Part shown: positions 33,898 through 46,178 of the stretch, piece by piece | How the letters are laid out: every line of letters starts with the position of its first letter | How positions within the stretch are numbered: position 1 is the stretch's first letter | Assembly (NCBI GenBank): GCA_036971715.1 | Contig: JAVHJL010000003.1 | Coordinates: forward strand, 3,472,001-3,536,000 | Direction: 5' to 3' | Source of the DNA: Arthrobotrys musiformis | Taxonomy: Eukaryota > Ascomycota > Orbiliomycetes > Orbiliales > Orbiliaceae | Length of the DNA stretch: 64,000 bases | Position numbers and translations under genes: made by a program | Notes under the pieces: generated by a model | The model's input: the letters and a program-made list of their open reading frames with translations, nothing else | What the model was told of the DNA's origin: nothing | Database searches by the model: none

Positions 33898-35926
33898 GGC
33901 TACAATTCAAATACCGGGAAGCGTCTACCGTTGTTCTGAAAAAAAGAGGCAGCTTTGCTTAAGCTTATAAGGCCGGCGAATTGATTTATAGATGTATATA
34001 ATTATGTACAAAGTTTGTCGGATACTGCGGCCATTCATGTACTTTATATATTTCTAACCCATCGGTAATCCGTTCGGTCTCGTCCTGGGCATGTATTGCA
34101 ACTCCGTAGATATATGGGGATATAAACGTAGTGACCTTGAGCAATTCCACTGGAAAATTACGCATAGAGGCCAGAGGTCCCTGGGGCCATGACCTCAGCT
34201 TGGTTCAGCAGGGCAATATACCAAAACCTGAGGACCAGCCGGCCGTGCAATAGGCCTCAGTATCACCCGCCTCCCGTATAGCTAGAGAGTGTGATCTAGC
34301 TTTAACTGTTCCCCCGCGCTATGAATAGTGGTTGTACCTGTACATCGAAGTTCTGGCCCAATAGCCAATGGAATTCTAGCTACACGCACGTACGTATACG
34401 TGGAGCGATTTTACAAAATAAGGAGTCAGACTGATAGTCTCGAGACTATACTAGCGGATTGGAGCCGACAGTTAATTTTCATCAGCTAGCCAGCTGGAAA
34501 ATATGACCTATAGCTACACGTATATCTCCCCTACCACAGCTGCACAGCGCGCACCCGCATATATGCATATTCAATCCGAAGGGTAACTACATGGCTGGGT
34601 TTTTACCGAAACAGTAATAGTAATATGGAGTAACCGGCTGCCTCCCACTTTTTGCGGCCTTGCATCGTGCCGCCCCATTTGACCCAATCGCAACGAAGGC
34701 TAGATTCAGTTCAGCGACCCGGTTAAAGGGCGCTAGGTGTACATGTATCCCGTGGCCTCGAGGGTAACGAACCTTGTTTCGCAAAGATACGACGCAAATT
34801 TAAACCATACATACCTATGTATTACAATAAAGCTTGTCATGAGGCCGACGACGCAATGGGCACTGGGCATAAACGTGAAATTCGTGACGCAGGTGCGCAT
34901 ATGCGCGGAAATTCACAGACTTCACAACGCAGCTATCACCGTACGGGTGTCGTCGAGACGTCGACTACGCTGTAGGTTAGTAACATTGCTCCACAATATG
35001 CAAAATGCAACAACGTAAGGTTTGCGCGGCATCGTTTCAATTTTGAACCCACTGGACCCTTACTGGCCCTGCTATTAAACCATAGCTGATCTTATTTTTA
35101 TTTTACAGCGTTGACCCCCTTGAACGTCGAATCGATCCCATTCGATTTTCAGATCAACTATAAAACGGTGGGGCAATTATGGCCTGTTGGCCATGGCTGA
35201 AGGGTAGCCACATTTTCGACCCAACGATGCCTTGCAATCCCCTCTCGAATTCGTTTTAATTACCTAGCTTAGGTAGCCGGTAGTCGTTACTGGTCTCGCG
35301 GTGGTCGTTAACCCAGAGCCTTAAATTTACGAAGAATGAATTATGTTACGCCCCGAACGGATTCCGTACGGAATGTATATGCAATAGACACAGTGTGAAT
35401 ATGTGGATCCTCTGCGCAGTGACGATCGCCGCTAGGACTCTGCAGGTGTTCCACCAGCTGATCATACCTTGGTCTGGATCCATGGCGCGAACTCTATTGT
35501 ATCTTTCTAGAATAGCGTAAAACATAACAATGTCCTGCGTTGTGGGATCATAGTATTGGTACCAAATACATTTAGAGCTATACTACCCTTATACCCCGCT
35601 TTGTGGCGTCCCAGTGAAACGAACGTAAGGCATCTGGCTGTCTGTCCTTTCACTCTTGACGGAATTAATAAACCTTAAAATTTAAGGGAGGTGAATTCAT
35701 GAATTGAATGATGAATGCATTCCCAGAGTTATTAGCGTACGGCTACCCGGTGGAGTGACCCTCTAGGATAAATGGGTGTTTCTCGCTCCGCTCCTTCAAA
35801 GATTTGAACGCATGCGCGCATAACCATAGGCCCTATCAACCTTTAATTTTGTCTCGTACCCCTTTGATTAAATTTCTGAGTAAAGAAACAAACATCTCGA
35901 TCTTGCCTTGAACTCCTCGTGTCAGA
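33898..35926. other. Divergent intergenic region of the metabolite locus
   Basis: About 2 kb between the divergent NRPS-like (-) and EthD (+) genes, so it should hold both promoters. AT-rich with many short TATATA tracts. No supported coding frame is seen. Confidence 0.5.
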
Positions 35927-36429
35927 ATGGACACCGAAAAGCTTATCCGTGTCACTATGCTCTTCAAGAAACACCCTGACATGTCTGATGAGAAGTTCGA
36001 CGAGTATTGGGCTCATATACATGGCCCATTGTGCATCGATTGGATGAAGAGGTATGGAATCCTCAAATGCGTGCAGGTAGGTTCCCAGTCCTTACTAAAT
36101 GTTTCCAAACGTAGCCTGTGTTCCCTTCACATGCTCTAAGTTAATTGTAATAATAGAAGCACATAAACAAAGACGGCCTGCGACATTTGGCAACTACTCT
36201 GCCTACGTGGCCATTGTCAACATTCGACGGCATCGAAGACTTCTATGTCCGCCAGCTGAAGGACTTTACGGATGCCATCTTAGATGACTTCTATCAAAAG
36301 ACTTTACTCCCAGATGCAGGCGTCTTCGCTGATGCTGCAAGTATTTTTCTTTCAGTCGGGGAGGACTATATCCTCGTCGACGATGGAAAAGTTATTGAGC
36401 AACATGAAAGGGACTACCATTGTGCTTGA
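35927..36429 (+). CDS. EthD-domain protein
   Basis: EthD-domain proteins are small dimeric ferredoxin-like alpha/beta-barrel proteins. Fungal members include dehydratases or decarboxylation/cyclisation helpers in aromatic polyketide and related pathways. Exons 35927-36076 and 36157-36429 (phase 0, donor GTAGGT, acceptor AATAG) encode 140 residues, a normal length. The N terminus IRVTMLFKKHPDMSDEKFDEYWAHIHGP is the family signature, with the conserved His of the YWAHIHGP motif. KHINKDG follows the splice junction, and the C-terminal strand carries SVGEDYILVDD. No signal peptide, so cytosolic. The gene sits between the NRPS-like and FAD-oxidase genes and is co-oriented with the oxidase, suggesting a shared pathway; that link is inferred. 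Confidence 0.88.
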
Positions 36430-37833
36430 AGGGATTTCGAGGCAAGCGATGCTACAAGATTCACCTGGAATCTAGGTTAGCTAGCATGGTCCAGGGCTCA
36501 AGGCTCGATGGCATCTACTCGCATACACATTACCCCTCTCCGCATATGATGTCTTAATATTATTAGACCTTTGTATGTAGTAGTGTTTCGGAACCTAACA
36601 GTCAAATGCTTACAGCCTTTGGCCAGATGATTCACTGTTAGTGCCTTCCTCAATATACGTAAAATCTGAAATCTAAAAGACTTAACGCTATTTACAAGTT
36701 TGCGTGGCTCTCAGTCTAGCTTTCAGATTGCTTCTCTTACGAGATTACGGAGGTCTACATGTAACCGGATATCCAGCCGGTACACCCGCTGCAGAGATAC
36801 GCCCGTTGCAGAAATACAAATCATAAGCGTGCTAGCACCTCATATGTAACGCTAGTATACCGGAAATACGCCCAACCTCAAATACTTTTGCATATGCGCA
36901 TGCGTAGAAATTTTCGGCGGCCTGGTTCCCCACGTGCGTGAGTATAGTAGAGACCAGTCCTAAAAATCTAGAGAGTGGGTCGACGGTAAATGTGCCTGCT
37001 CAAACAAGTCCTGACCAACCGAAAAGGCGGCTTGCCTTCAATTACATAATTGCCACTACTATTTTACAAAATACCTCATTTTTGAATTGACTATAGTTAC
37101 ATAAACCATCCGCGGCAGGAGTCTAAAGGTAGTCTAGAGATAGTTTCACCCAAAGGGTTATATTATAAGCGGCATATTAGGACAGAATTTTAAGTTGTGC
37201 CTAAGCTAGCGCTGTAGATTAGCGTTAGCGAGTTCGGGTATCCACACTTTGTGTACTTCGGTATATCCCGACATACATCTTAATAGCGGTCTAGCTTCTA
37301 TCATTGATTGTTGCCCGGATCGAATTCGAACGAACTTCCTTTTTGGTACATCGCTGCTTGTGCGTTCGATCCCGATATATTGATAGGTAAAAAGTTTAAG
37401 ATGGGGCGCGGCATTTCTGCAGATATAAAAACCTAGTATGCAAGGTGAGATTACTTTCGGATTTGGCTTGGCGTCTATCATAAGATTCATCAAGCGCTAG
37501 CTAGTCTAATTAACTCCGTCTAGGATCGGTACAAGACCGTTCAATTTCTTTGAATGATCTAGGGATCCGGTTACGGACCAGCAATTTGATGATGCTACCA
37601 GAATAGCCTTAATTAAGCTTAAGCCATCCGAAAGCGCTGTGGAATTGCGCCCTACAACCCACGAATGTCCATAAACTTGGCAGAACGTTCCGGAACATAT
37701 ACTTACTCATATTGCCGAAGCATACTTGAGGGTATCACGCCGGCGCGCAACCAAATATTTCTGACACTTTCCATCACTTCAGTCACAATTAAATCAGACA
37801 GGCTGAGGAGAGCGCAATTTTCCAGCAGTGACG
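36430..37833. other. Intergenic region upstream of FAD oxidase
   Basis: No strong gene. A minus-strand ATG frame at 37490-37206 (94 residues, KRKFVRIRSGQQSMIEARP) is open but has no recognised family or splice context. The last 200 bases are the likely promoter of the oxidase. Confidence 0.4.
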
Positions 37834-39587
37834 ATGGATAATTTCGAGATCCATGCAGGTGCTCTGAAGCAACGTCTCTCAAAAAACGCCAAAATTGTAG
37901 GGAAAGAGGGGAAAGTTATCAGATATGACGAATCCTCTGCGCCTGCCCCTTTTATGACAGTCTTTCCTGGTTCCGAGAATGATGTCGTTGAAGCCGTAAG
38001 TAACTACTCCCTCAAGTTTCAAATTCATGACATCAATATCGAGACAGTCCATTTATACATTGGGATGCTGACAAAATTATATCTATATTTAGGTGAAATT
38101 CTGCCGCGAGAATGGTTTAAAATGCTTCGCCCAAAGCGGTGGGCATAATTGGCGGGTCAAAAATCATAAAGCCATCGATGTGGTCATTTGTATGAGGACA
38201 TTAAACGACATTTCAATCGATGAAACTACCCAAGTCGTGACATTGGGCGGTGGTACAATCATTGGTGAGCTGGTCGAGGCGGTTACAGCTAAGAAGCTAG
38301 AAGTCGGTCAGTATTCCCTCATAATATACCATGAGACGTTGGCTATGCCATTAAATCAAGCTGCAAGGCCAAGTCGACTCTTTTCAGTCAAATTAGTAAC
38401 AACTTTACTATCTGGGAATTGAATACTGATGCTTTCACTTGCCATGAATTCGGGAAATAGCAACTGGCGTTTGCAACACGGTCGGCGTTCTCGGGACTCT
38501 TCTTCATGGTGGCACCGGCCGCTACACCGGAAAATACGGCCTCGGAATCGACAACCTCCTGTCCATTAATCTTGTGGATGCTAATGGGAAGTTTTACCAA
38601 AACGTCAATGAGACTACAGATCCAGAGCTCTGGTGGGCCGTCCGTGGCGCCGGTTCATCTTTTGGGATCGTAACTGAGGCTACTATCAGGGCCTACCCTC
38701 AATCAAATGGCGGGCTATCATGGAGTTGTACGATGGTGTTTTCGAATCCTGGTGCCTCGAAGATTGAGGCGATTCTAACGGCCATCGAAAATACATACAT
38801 GGAAGAGGATATGAGTCTCCTTTGTTCGTTTGTCTGTCTTGAGGGGCTCCCGTCGCTCGTGGTAGCGCCTTGGTACTACGGGCCCGAAACCAGAGCCGAG
38901 AATGTATGGGAAAGGCTTCTTGATCCAGACTTAAAGCCAACTATGAAAACGACGGCAATGCTTCCTGCCAACAAACTGAACGAAGCAAACGACCCTTCCT
39001 GCGCGATGGGTGGTAGAAAGCCTGGCCTCGGAATGGGAATCGAAAAGCTTAACCCAGCCGCCTTTTTGGAGGTGTGGGATTTGTGGATTCAGTTTACGAA
39101 AAATGAAGGTGCGGGGGGCTCAGCTATTTTAATCGAACGGTTCTCAAAGGGCAAAGCGTTGTCTATTTCCGACAGCGATACCGTTTTTCCACATTCGAAC
39201 CGAGGAATCGCATATGAGGTGTAAGTTTCCTTCCCTGAAGTGGTTAGGGCCTCGGAGCTATCTCCTGCGGAGGCTAATACTGTTCCTCCTGCCTTTATTT
39301 GGATTACTGACGGGCGGCTTTTCTATATAAATTTATTTAGTGTCTGTTTCCCGATATACAAAGATGAGATACTCGATGTCAAGGCGCAGGCCTTCGCACA
39401 AAGTGTCCGAGATATCTGGGTTCAAAAATGCAGCGATCCACGTAAACCGCGCTGCTATGGAGCATGCGCTGGCTCCGACGAACCCCTTGAAAATATATTC
39501 GGGGATGAAGCGAGGGTTGAGAAACTGATGCGGATCAAGAAGAGGTGGGATCCTGAGAACTATTGGGGTGCCTTGTTTGATCTTTGA
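37834..39587 (+). CDS. Berberine-bridge-type FAD-linked oxidase
   Basis: An FAD-dependent oxidase of the VAO/BBE superfamily, which oxidises C-N or C-O bonds or couples rings in specialised metabolism and passes electrons to oxygen. Exons 37834-37995, 38093-38306, 38461-39220 and 39341-39587 (phases 0, 1, 2) encode 460 residues. FAD-binding features are FPGSENDVVEAV, the flavin-linking His in AQSGGHNW, VTLGGGTIIGEL, and GVCNTVGVLG, whose Cys corresponds to the second (6-S-cysteinyl) attachment in bicovalent BBE enzymes. HGGTGRYTGKYGLGIDNLL and DPELWWAVRGAGSSFGIVT follow. The C terminus has the BBE-domain ending KRWDPENYWG. There is no signal peptide, unlike many secreted relatives, which suits an intracellular biosynthetic role. 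The last intron's acceptor (TTTATTTAG) is followed by VCFPIYKDE in frame. Confidence 0.9.
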
Positions 39588-42500
39588 TTATGTATTTAGA
39601 AGTAGGCTTGCTTGCTCGTTGCCCGGAGGCTGACGATACCTAAGGCTAAACTGAAACATGATAACATTGCGATGGTCTAGCTAAGCTAAGCTTGGGCGCG
39701 GACCCAGTTCATGAAGCAATGTGTATACATTCCAAATCATCTATATCACTTTGCAATGTACAATTGTCTCGTCGCCAGACTCCTCAACTTGTGATGTACA
39801 AGGACAAATACAAAACCTAAGTAGAAATTCGCTCAGCAGTAAGCAAACTCTGCAACATTCTCTAGGCATCGCACCCTACTCGTCTCGGATGCGGATGCGT
39901 ACAGACCAGGACCCCCCATCTACTCAAAGTTCGTCCGTAAGACAGCGGAAGGAAGGGGCTTAGAACATCTATCAGAAGGCACACCCAAAAACGCCAGCTC
40001 AGGCACTGCTAGTGCAAGTTCGGCTCGGGGCCATCGATTTTAGACTTCCGACGCAGTTAGTGTGATTTGGTTCGACGATCGAAAGCCCGAATATGCTGGG
40101 GCGATCGCGACCATATGTGGTTGGGCTAGTGAGCTGCTGAGTTAGACCCGCCATCTCCACCAAACCATCTCCATTTTAAGTTCCGCGAGCCGTACCTAAT
40201 TTATACGGGCTAAGAGGCCTAAGCTTCAGCTTTGACTTCCTTCGGGTGTCCGTTCCGTAACAAATATAGTATGGCTAGAAAGCTTAAGAATAAACTTTGA
40301 CCAACAATGTGCCGTGCATTGCATACTGACACACAAAAACCAACATAGCGTTGTGTTGGTCTACCAACGGCCCACGAAACCTGGGAACGAGACCCACAAA
40401 ACCTTAATTCTGCAGGGGTTCGACAAATAACACATCGGCTGAGATCAATACCCCGGTAGTTACAATACGACCGGATATCGCGGATATACCACATTAATAT
40501 ATCTTATCCGAGATCCACGAAGAAAGCTAGCTTTTAAGCTTTTACACTATGGCCCGGTATCTGCATAAGACTGCACCGGCGATCTTGCGGCGGAGGATCT
40601 TGCCACCACCCAATAAAAAGCGAGTTGGCCGCCCGTGCTAAGTCGGAAGTTACATGCACCTAGCTAAGAACCTTAGAGCTAAGTTAAGTGCCAGTGCATT
40701 GCTACAGAATCAAGATACATGTGCGTATGAAAACTACTTTGATATTTGCGTCTCGAAGCTATCTTTTTGCGCAATTGCAAAGTATCCTTGATTCAAGAAT
40801 AATTGTACAAGACAATTTGGTCAATCCATTGGTCACTCTAGATCCTCTTACGTATTACCCCGCTCCCAATATAGATACCGTTGCCCACCTATTCCCGCCC
40901 GATATAACCTAAATCGTAGCCAGATTTAGGATTTAGTAATTTCACTATTAAATCTAGTAAGCCCATTGCAAAGCCGCAACTTGTAAATTCGCAAATTCGA
41001 GTATTTGCGGGCGTATCGGAACCTGTAAACCTAATACTGCCGCGAAGTGGCTTGTAGAACAACGAATTAAGAGAGGTAGTCAGGTTAAGAGTTCATTCGT
41101 AGTCTGAATTACATGTCCGTAATACCTATGTAATTCGCATTGATCCTTGAAACTGCAGGGCTTTAGACGGGATAAGGACGATAATTTAGTATCTGGGAAA
41201 ATCCCAATGCAACGGGTAAAAATACGCTACAGCGCTACATAACGTTGCCCCCCAACCCAGGCCGTGCAGGGTCCTCGCACCGCGATCGAATGGATCCCTG
41301 TCCAATGATGTAGATAAGCCTATCAATGTTGCGTTAGTCTCTCTAAATGCATACATATACGTGATCGCCCAATACGTGCATATGCATATATGCCCCTATC
41401 AGATGGCTCGTCTGTGCCGTGTGGTGAGGTCCAGGTTGTGATTGACGAAGGAAGCTCGATGATACGGCCGTGTTCTGCGTGACCCACCCGTCTCCAAAAA
41501 CAGAAGAAAAGTTAGTACGTTTTATGAGGTGAGTGGGGAGGTTGGGGTCCGTCTTCTACTTTTGGACTAGCGATAATCGATACCCAGTCGGTCTTAATAT
41601 CACCATACGGTAGTTCTCTAAAATTTGTTGATTAGGGTATTATAATTGATGGTGCGAGTAGTCGATAGATTGAATGTAACAACCTCAACACATTTGTCAC
41701 CAGTCGGTTTGTTGTATCGCAAACAACACGAGGCACAACACAATTCAGTTATTTGCAAGATGCATGGGATCGCGCGTGCTGCGCATCAGACATCGAGCTC
41801 CAGGTGCGATGGATATGTATATTTACGGCAAGACTGTCGAGATGTCATGAGGTTTCACCAGTATCTTTTAGCAAGAGACCCTCCCCCAGATCCGTTTCGG
41901 CGGTTTTGACAATTAAGGGGCAATCGATTCAATGTCGACGTTACGCGAACCCCAGCTAGCTCCTCCAGTGCACAGCTAGACCAAGGCTCTTCGTTGTCTA
42001 ACAACAATATCACACAACGCATTTTTTTGGGAGAGCATTCGGGTTAGGCGAAACACTCGATGTTGCAACACCGCTCTTACGCTGCCATAAGTTCGGACCA
42101 TCCGAAAACGATTATAGCAAGGGAGCCTTGCGTATTAGTGTGCGATACTGTCTCTTTAATAACCTGGAAATTACTACATTAACAGGTTAATCGCACCGCC
42201 TCACCAAATACTATATATAGGCATAGCGACATTACATAGTACCTAAAGCTATCTTGATCCTGACGGCCGGCCAGGACTTCAGGATCCTAGGACCAATCAC
42301 CCTATAGGTCCACAAGCCGATGTATGCTCACACTTATCACGCCAGAGCTGTGGGTAGCTAGTCCTCGTAACATAAGATCGCGCGAGATATTGCCGAGGTC
42401 AATTGCATTTACTTACCATGATTAACAAACATTAAACGAATCCGCTCCCCTAAACCCGGCCTCATTCCCGAAATTTTGTGCCCACATCTCGATCACCTAG

Positions 42501-43954
42501 AAATTTGACTCAGGATCAGGGAAAATAAACCAATCTCAGAAAGACGTGGCGTTGAGCACGAGTGAAGGTGTTCCGACAATACGACCCGTGATCTGGCGGG
42601 TCTAACCGGCATCTTAGCTTTAGTAGGGCACACCCCAGGCCGAACGTTCATTTGGACTGTAATCAGACTTGACAGCTGTAAATTTATTTAAGTTGCTCAA
42701 GATGCGGGCATGATGCCATTTGAAAGTCCCCATCCGATTGTCGGACACCCATATGTCAGATATCCTAACTTCCGTTATAGCGTCATGGTTGGAGCCCAGA
42801 AGAGTAGGCCAATTGCAATCGATCATTAAACTGGCTATGCATCTGGATATCTAGTCTTGCCACTAGGCGAACTGTGTACATGTTAACTTTCAGTACAAAT
42901 CGGACGGAGAGCGACTCTGCCAAGTCCACATGGCAGTGTAGCTTCTACAGCTGCGAGAGTCAGATAGAAGATGCCAGCCGCCTCCTATATCAAATTGCTA
43001 TTAATCCTGCGACGGTTCGACCTATCGCCATGCATGATTTTACTTCTGCAGCTGTATTTCATATACGAGATTGAATTTTCGAGCGGTATACCATTGGATC
43101 ACAGCATTCCTACTATCGGTTCGCGGTATTCGCTAATGAACCTGTAAATCCGGATTAATCCTGCAGCGGCAGCAATACTAAAATCGGAACTCCAACAAGG
43201 CAATGCAATGCAATGTGTTGAATAAGATCAGCACGGCAGCGACAGCGAGACGTCCGGACGTCATGGCAGCTTAATTAAGTCCTTAAAATTGATATCTCGA
43301 AAATGACCCGGCCGTGGCATGCGCGTATGCATATATGTACATGTGCGTACAGAATGTAAATTAATTAATGCCAACCCGACGGCCTAGGACCCGGGGCATT
43401 GTCTAGGTTTTTATCTCTTCACTAGTCCGCTCAACTGCAACCTGCGGATCGATCCGCTTCTCACCTCTATTGGCGATTACAACTGCGTCGAATAGGATCG
43501 ATCCACAAAACACACAGGCTATCGTCGGCGCGAAGTCTTCTCCTTGTATCGTAAACTAGAGCTAGCCGAAGTTGTCCACGAATACGTATGTCTCGTTGTT
43601 AGTGTCACGGTCGCACGGCACAGAGTTTCTTTGACGCTTGGATATTCGAGGCTATAGAATAGCGAATTAAGTTTTTCAGGACGAACTCCGAGAATCGGAA
43701 GCGAGTCGGATATGAAGGTTGAGGTCGAGTATGTTAAGGCTCTACACAAAGTGCCGCTTGTAGCACCCAGTATCACTTTAAAACCGTCTCCCTAGAGGAA
43801 ACAGGGCTCCCAAAACTTGACAATCGAATTATATATAAACTGTATCTGTCGCCACTGAAGAGCCGAAGATTTTAGCTACTTGAACCAAATCAAAACTCCG
43901 CGTGTACAAGTCGTAGTTCTTACAAACAGTCCAAAAGCTTCTAGTTACCCAATT
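39588..43954. other. Long AT-rich gene-free region
   Basis: About 4.4 kb with no credible gene. ORFs at 40219-40494 (-), 41646-41909 (+) and 43519-43776 (-) lack ATG-linked, protein-like sequence. It contains one copy of a 29-base dispersed repeat (39764-39792). Stops immediately upstream bound the frame of the next gene at 43856. Confidence 0.5.
39764..39792 (+). repeat. 29-bp dispersed repeat, copy 1
   Basis: Begins TTGTCTCGTCGCCAGACTCC and is identical over 29 bases to 50866-50894. The first 16 bases recur at 17264-17279 inside the kinase intron. Flanks differ. Confidence 0.85.
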
Positions 43955-45394
43955 ATGGTACCCACTCGAGTCCACCCTCTCAATAATCAAGCGTCCTTCG
44001 GCGACGACTTGGGCATGGCTCCATGTCGTACCTGCGGTGATACACTTGAAATTATCCAGGGCAAAGCGGCTTCATATATTTTACCTGTTGGCATCCGCCC
44101 TGGGGCCCTCCACGAGGACTTTTATGACAATATTGTCGAAAGGCCATCTATCCTAGACGTTGATGACAACTTCAGGTACATTTGTGTTTGTGGGGACCCG
44201 GAGACTCATATCCACTGCTTGCAATGCATGACAGGGATTTTGAAAAAATATACGAAGCTCGGGATGGATATTCCAAAGGTTGCCTACCCGGAATCGCTAC
44301 GAAAGCCCTTGCACTGGAAGACGCTGGTTTCAAGACTACGAAATAGTATCATTACGCCCGATCCCTCAGAAAGGCCTATTAGAACCGAACCTCCTTGCCT
44401 CTGCCAGAACATAATCAAATCCACTTTCTTTTCCAAGAAGCCTACCGAAACTCTCCTCTCCTTTCTTAAATTTGTAGAACCTCGCCCCCCAAAATGCTCC
44501 CATAGAGCAGCTTCCCGCACTCTCAAACACGGCAACCCCAATGCTTACCCGCGCTCCATCGCAGATGGCTATGCCCACGACGAAAGTTTAGGAAAACAGA
44601 TGGGCCTCATGTACGAACAACTTACAGGAGGAACGGTTCTTGGCAGATTCCATGAAACCCCCATTCTCATCAAGGACCAAACGAACCACTCTCACTATTG
44701 GATAATGAAAAACAACGACCCTTCACACGCAAAGGGGTATGGAGACTCGATCCCACAAGAAACCTTTAGTATTACCACCCCATTAACGGTTTTCCACGAC
44801 CGGTTTGGTGAGGACAATTGTTGTCATGCCATATGCGATGGGGATATAGATCCTCATCAATATGCCATGTGTCGCTTGGTCGAGTGTGGATATATAATAT
44901 GGTTAATAGATCTCGGCGTCCTGGATTTACCATGCTGTGGCGAATGTGATTTTGATGTCATTGCGGTGACACTAGCCTCTTCGATCGATATCGCGGATAG
45001 GATCAGAGACACACTTACTGGGGAAATGTTTAACATCAATCATTATCCAAGTAGACAAAGTTCGTTGGCTTTGGAGATGTGGAAATGTTTTGTAGTCCAC
45101 GGGGTTGACAGGGAGACTATTTGTTGCAGAAGAGCTGAATGGAGTTACCGACTTGTAAGGAATATGTGTATCTGGATGTTTTGCAATCCAGTTTATTACA
45201 CCCACAAGGCAGCGCAAGCAGAGGGAATCATGAAGTTTGCAGAGGCAATGAACGGTTACTTGATGAAGACAGTTAGAAGAAGTCAGGACGGGTGTAAAGA
45301 TATCGGAAAGGAAGGGCCACTTTTGGTCGACGACATTGTTACACGTTTTATTGCAGCTAGATTAGTTGATTTCCTTGTTTACTTTTGCGCTTAG
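43955..45394 (+). CDS. Cys-rich protein of unknown family
   Basis: I do not recognise this 479-residue single-exon protein. The first in-frame ATG is at 43955; the frame is open 26 codons further up without an ATG. Its Cys come in pairs suggestive of metal binding: CRTCGD near residue 25, then CVCGD and HCLQC near 75-90, PCLCQ, PKCSH, NCCHAICDGD, DLPCCGECD and ICCRR. Hydrophobic stretches such as YIIWLIDLGVLDL are too short and mixed to be clear membrane helices. Codon use and composition are coherent from end to end, with no stop, over 1.4 kb. That makes chance unlikely in this AT-rich setting. It lies between the metabolite locus and the decayed NLR gene. Function is not inferred. Confidence 0.75.
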   Translation: MVPTRVHPLNNQASFGDDLGMAPCRTCGDTLEIIQGKAASYILPVGIRPGALHEDFYDNIVERPSILDVDDNFRYICVCGDPETHIHCLQCMTGILKKYTKLGMDIPKVAYPESLRKPLHWKTLVSRLRNSIITPDPSERPIRTEPPCLCQNIIKSTFFSKKPTETLLSFLKFVEPRPPKCSHRAASRTLKHGNPNAYPRSIADGYAHDESLGKQMGLMYEQLTGGTVLGRFHETPILIKDQTNHSHYWIMKNNDPSHAKGYGDSIPQETFSITTPLTVFHDRFGEDNCCHAICDGDIDPHQYAMCRLVECGYIIWLIDLGVLDLPCCGECDFDVIAVTLASSIDIADRIRDTLTGEMFNINHYPSRQSSLALEMWKCFVVHGVDRETICCRRAEWSYRLVRNMCIWMFCNPVYYTHKAAQAEGIMKFAEAMNGYLMKTVRRSQDGCKDIGKEGPLLVDDIVTRFIAARLVDFLVYFCA

Positions 45395-45881
45395 CCCCTG
45401 CCAGCTGAATGTATCAACTAAATTTGCGGCAATCATGTCGAGCTGAATGGTTCCTGGAGAGCTCTAGAGAATACTTTGTCAAGTAGCTCGATTGAAAGAC
45501 GCAAAAACTTTACTTTGTACTTGAGGGGTGTGGAAGCTTAACCGAGAAATTGAAACTGTAATCCTCCAGTTTTGTATGATTCTCTTCGATAGCGGTTTTT
45601 CTCTAACTACAAAATTAAAAGGTTTATTTGCAGTTTCCTGTGGTATACACACGTACCCAGATTTGGATTGAATGATCTGTTATCCCCGCCCATCTCATCA
45701 CCATAAGAAACAGGATCAAACTAGCTAACCTTATTTTTTAGCCTATGGTTCCATTCAGTTTCGTGACCGCCCCACGGACGTCGGCGAATGAAAGGAAGCG
45801 CCGGGATGTTTATAGCTGTCACAGAACTTGAAGAAGGAGTTAGAGGTGAGTCCATGGATAGCATAATTAACAATATGGAAG
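45395..45881. other. Short intergenic region
   Basis: Convergent 3' ends of the Cys-rich gene and the small minus-strand ORF. Nothing is recognised; a minus frame at 45961-45755 overlaps the next ORF and is not called. Confidence 0.4.
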
Positions 45882-46178
45882 CTACCATTCTTCATTCTTG
45901 TATCTAACTTCATAAATCCTAACCTCAATCCCATCGTCGTGCGCCGGATACCGATTGTCAATTGAAACGTCCCAGTCCACTAGAATATATGTCTTCTTTC
46001 TCTCTGCCGAATCAAAGTCTGAATCGTAATGTATGTGGTCGTGTTTGGGGCGATATTGTCTGCCTAACGATGATGCAATATCCGAAAGGATCTGATTTGG
46101 ACGAAGGCTGGGTTCTCCAGGCACTTCAGTCGTCCTATATCTGATCAAAGTGCGTGATCTCTTCGCTGGTTCCTCCAT
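45882..46178 (-). CDS. Small hypothetical protein
   Basis: An ATG-initiated 98-residue frame with soluble, charged composition (AKRSRTLIRYRTTEVPGEP, YDSDFDSAERKKTYILVDWD). There is no signal peptide and no recognised motif. The composition is protein-like, and the ATG is followed at once by charged residues typical of a cytosolic protein. A 3' intron cannot be excluded, because a GTTAG donor-like site lies near the stop. Gene status moderate, function unknown. Confidence 0.4.
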   Translation of the reverse strand: MEEPAKRSRTLIRYRTTEVPGEPSLRPNQILSDIASSLGRQYRPKHDHIHYDSDFDSAERKKTYILVDWDVSIDNRYPAHDDGIEVRIYEVRYKNEEW

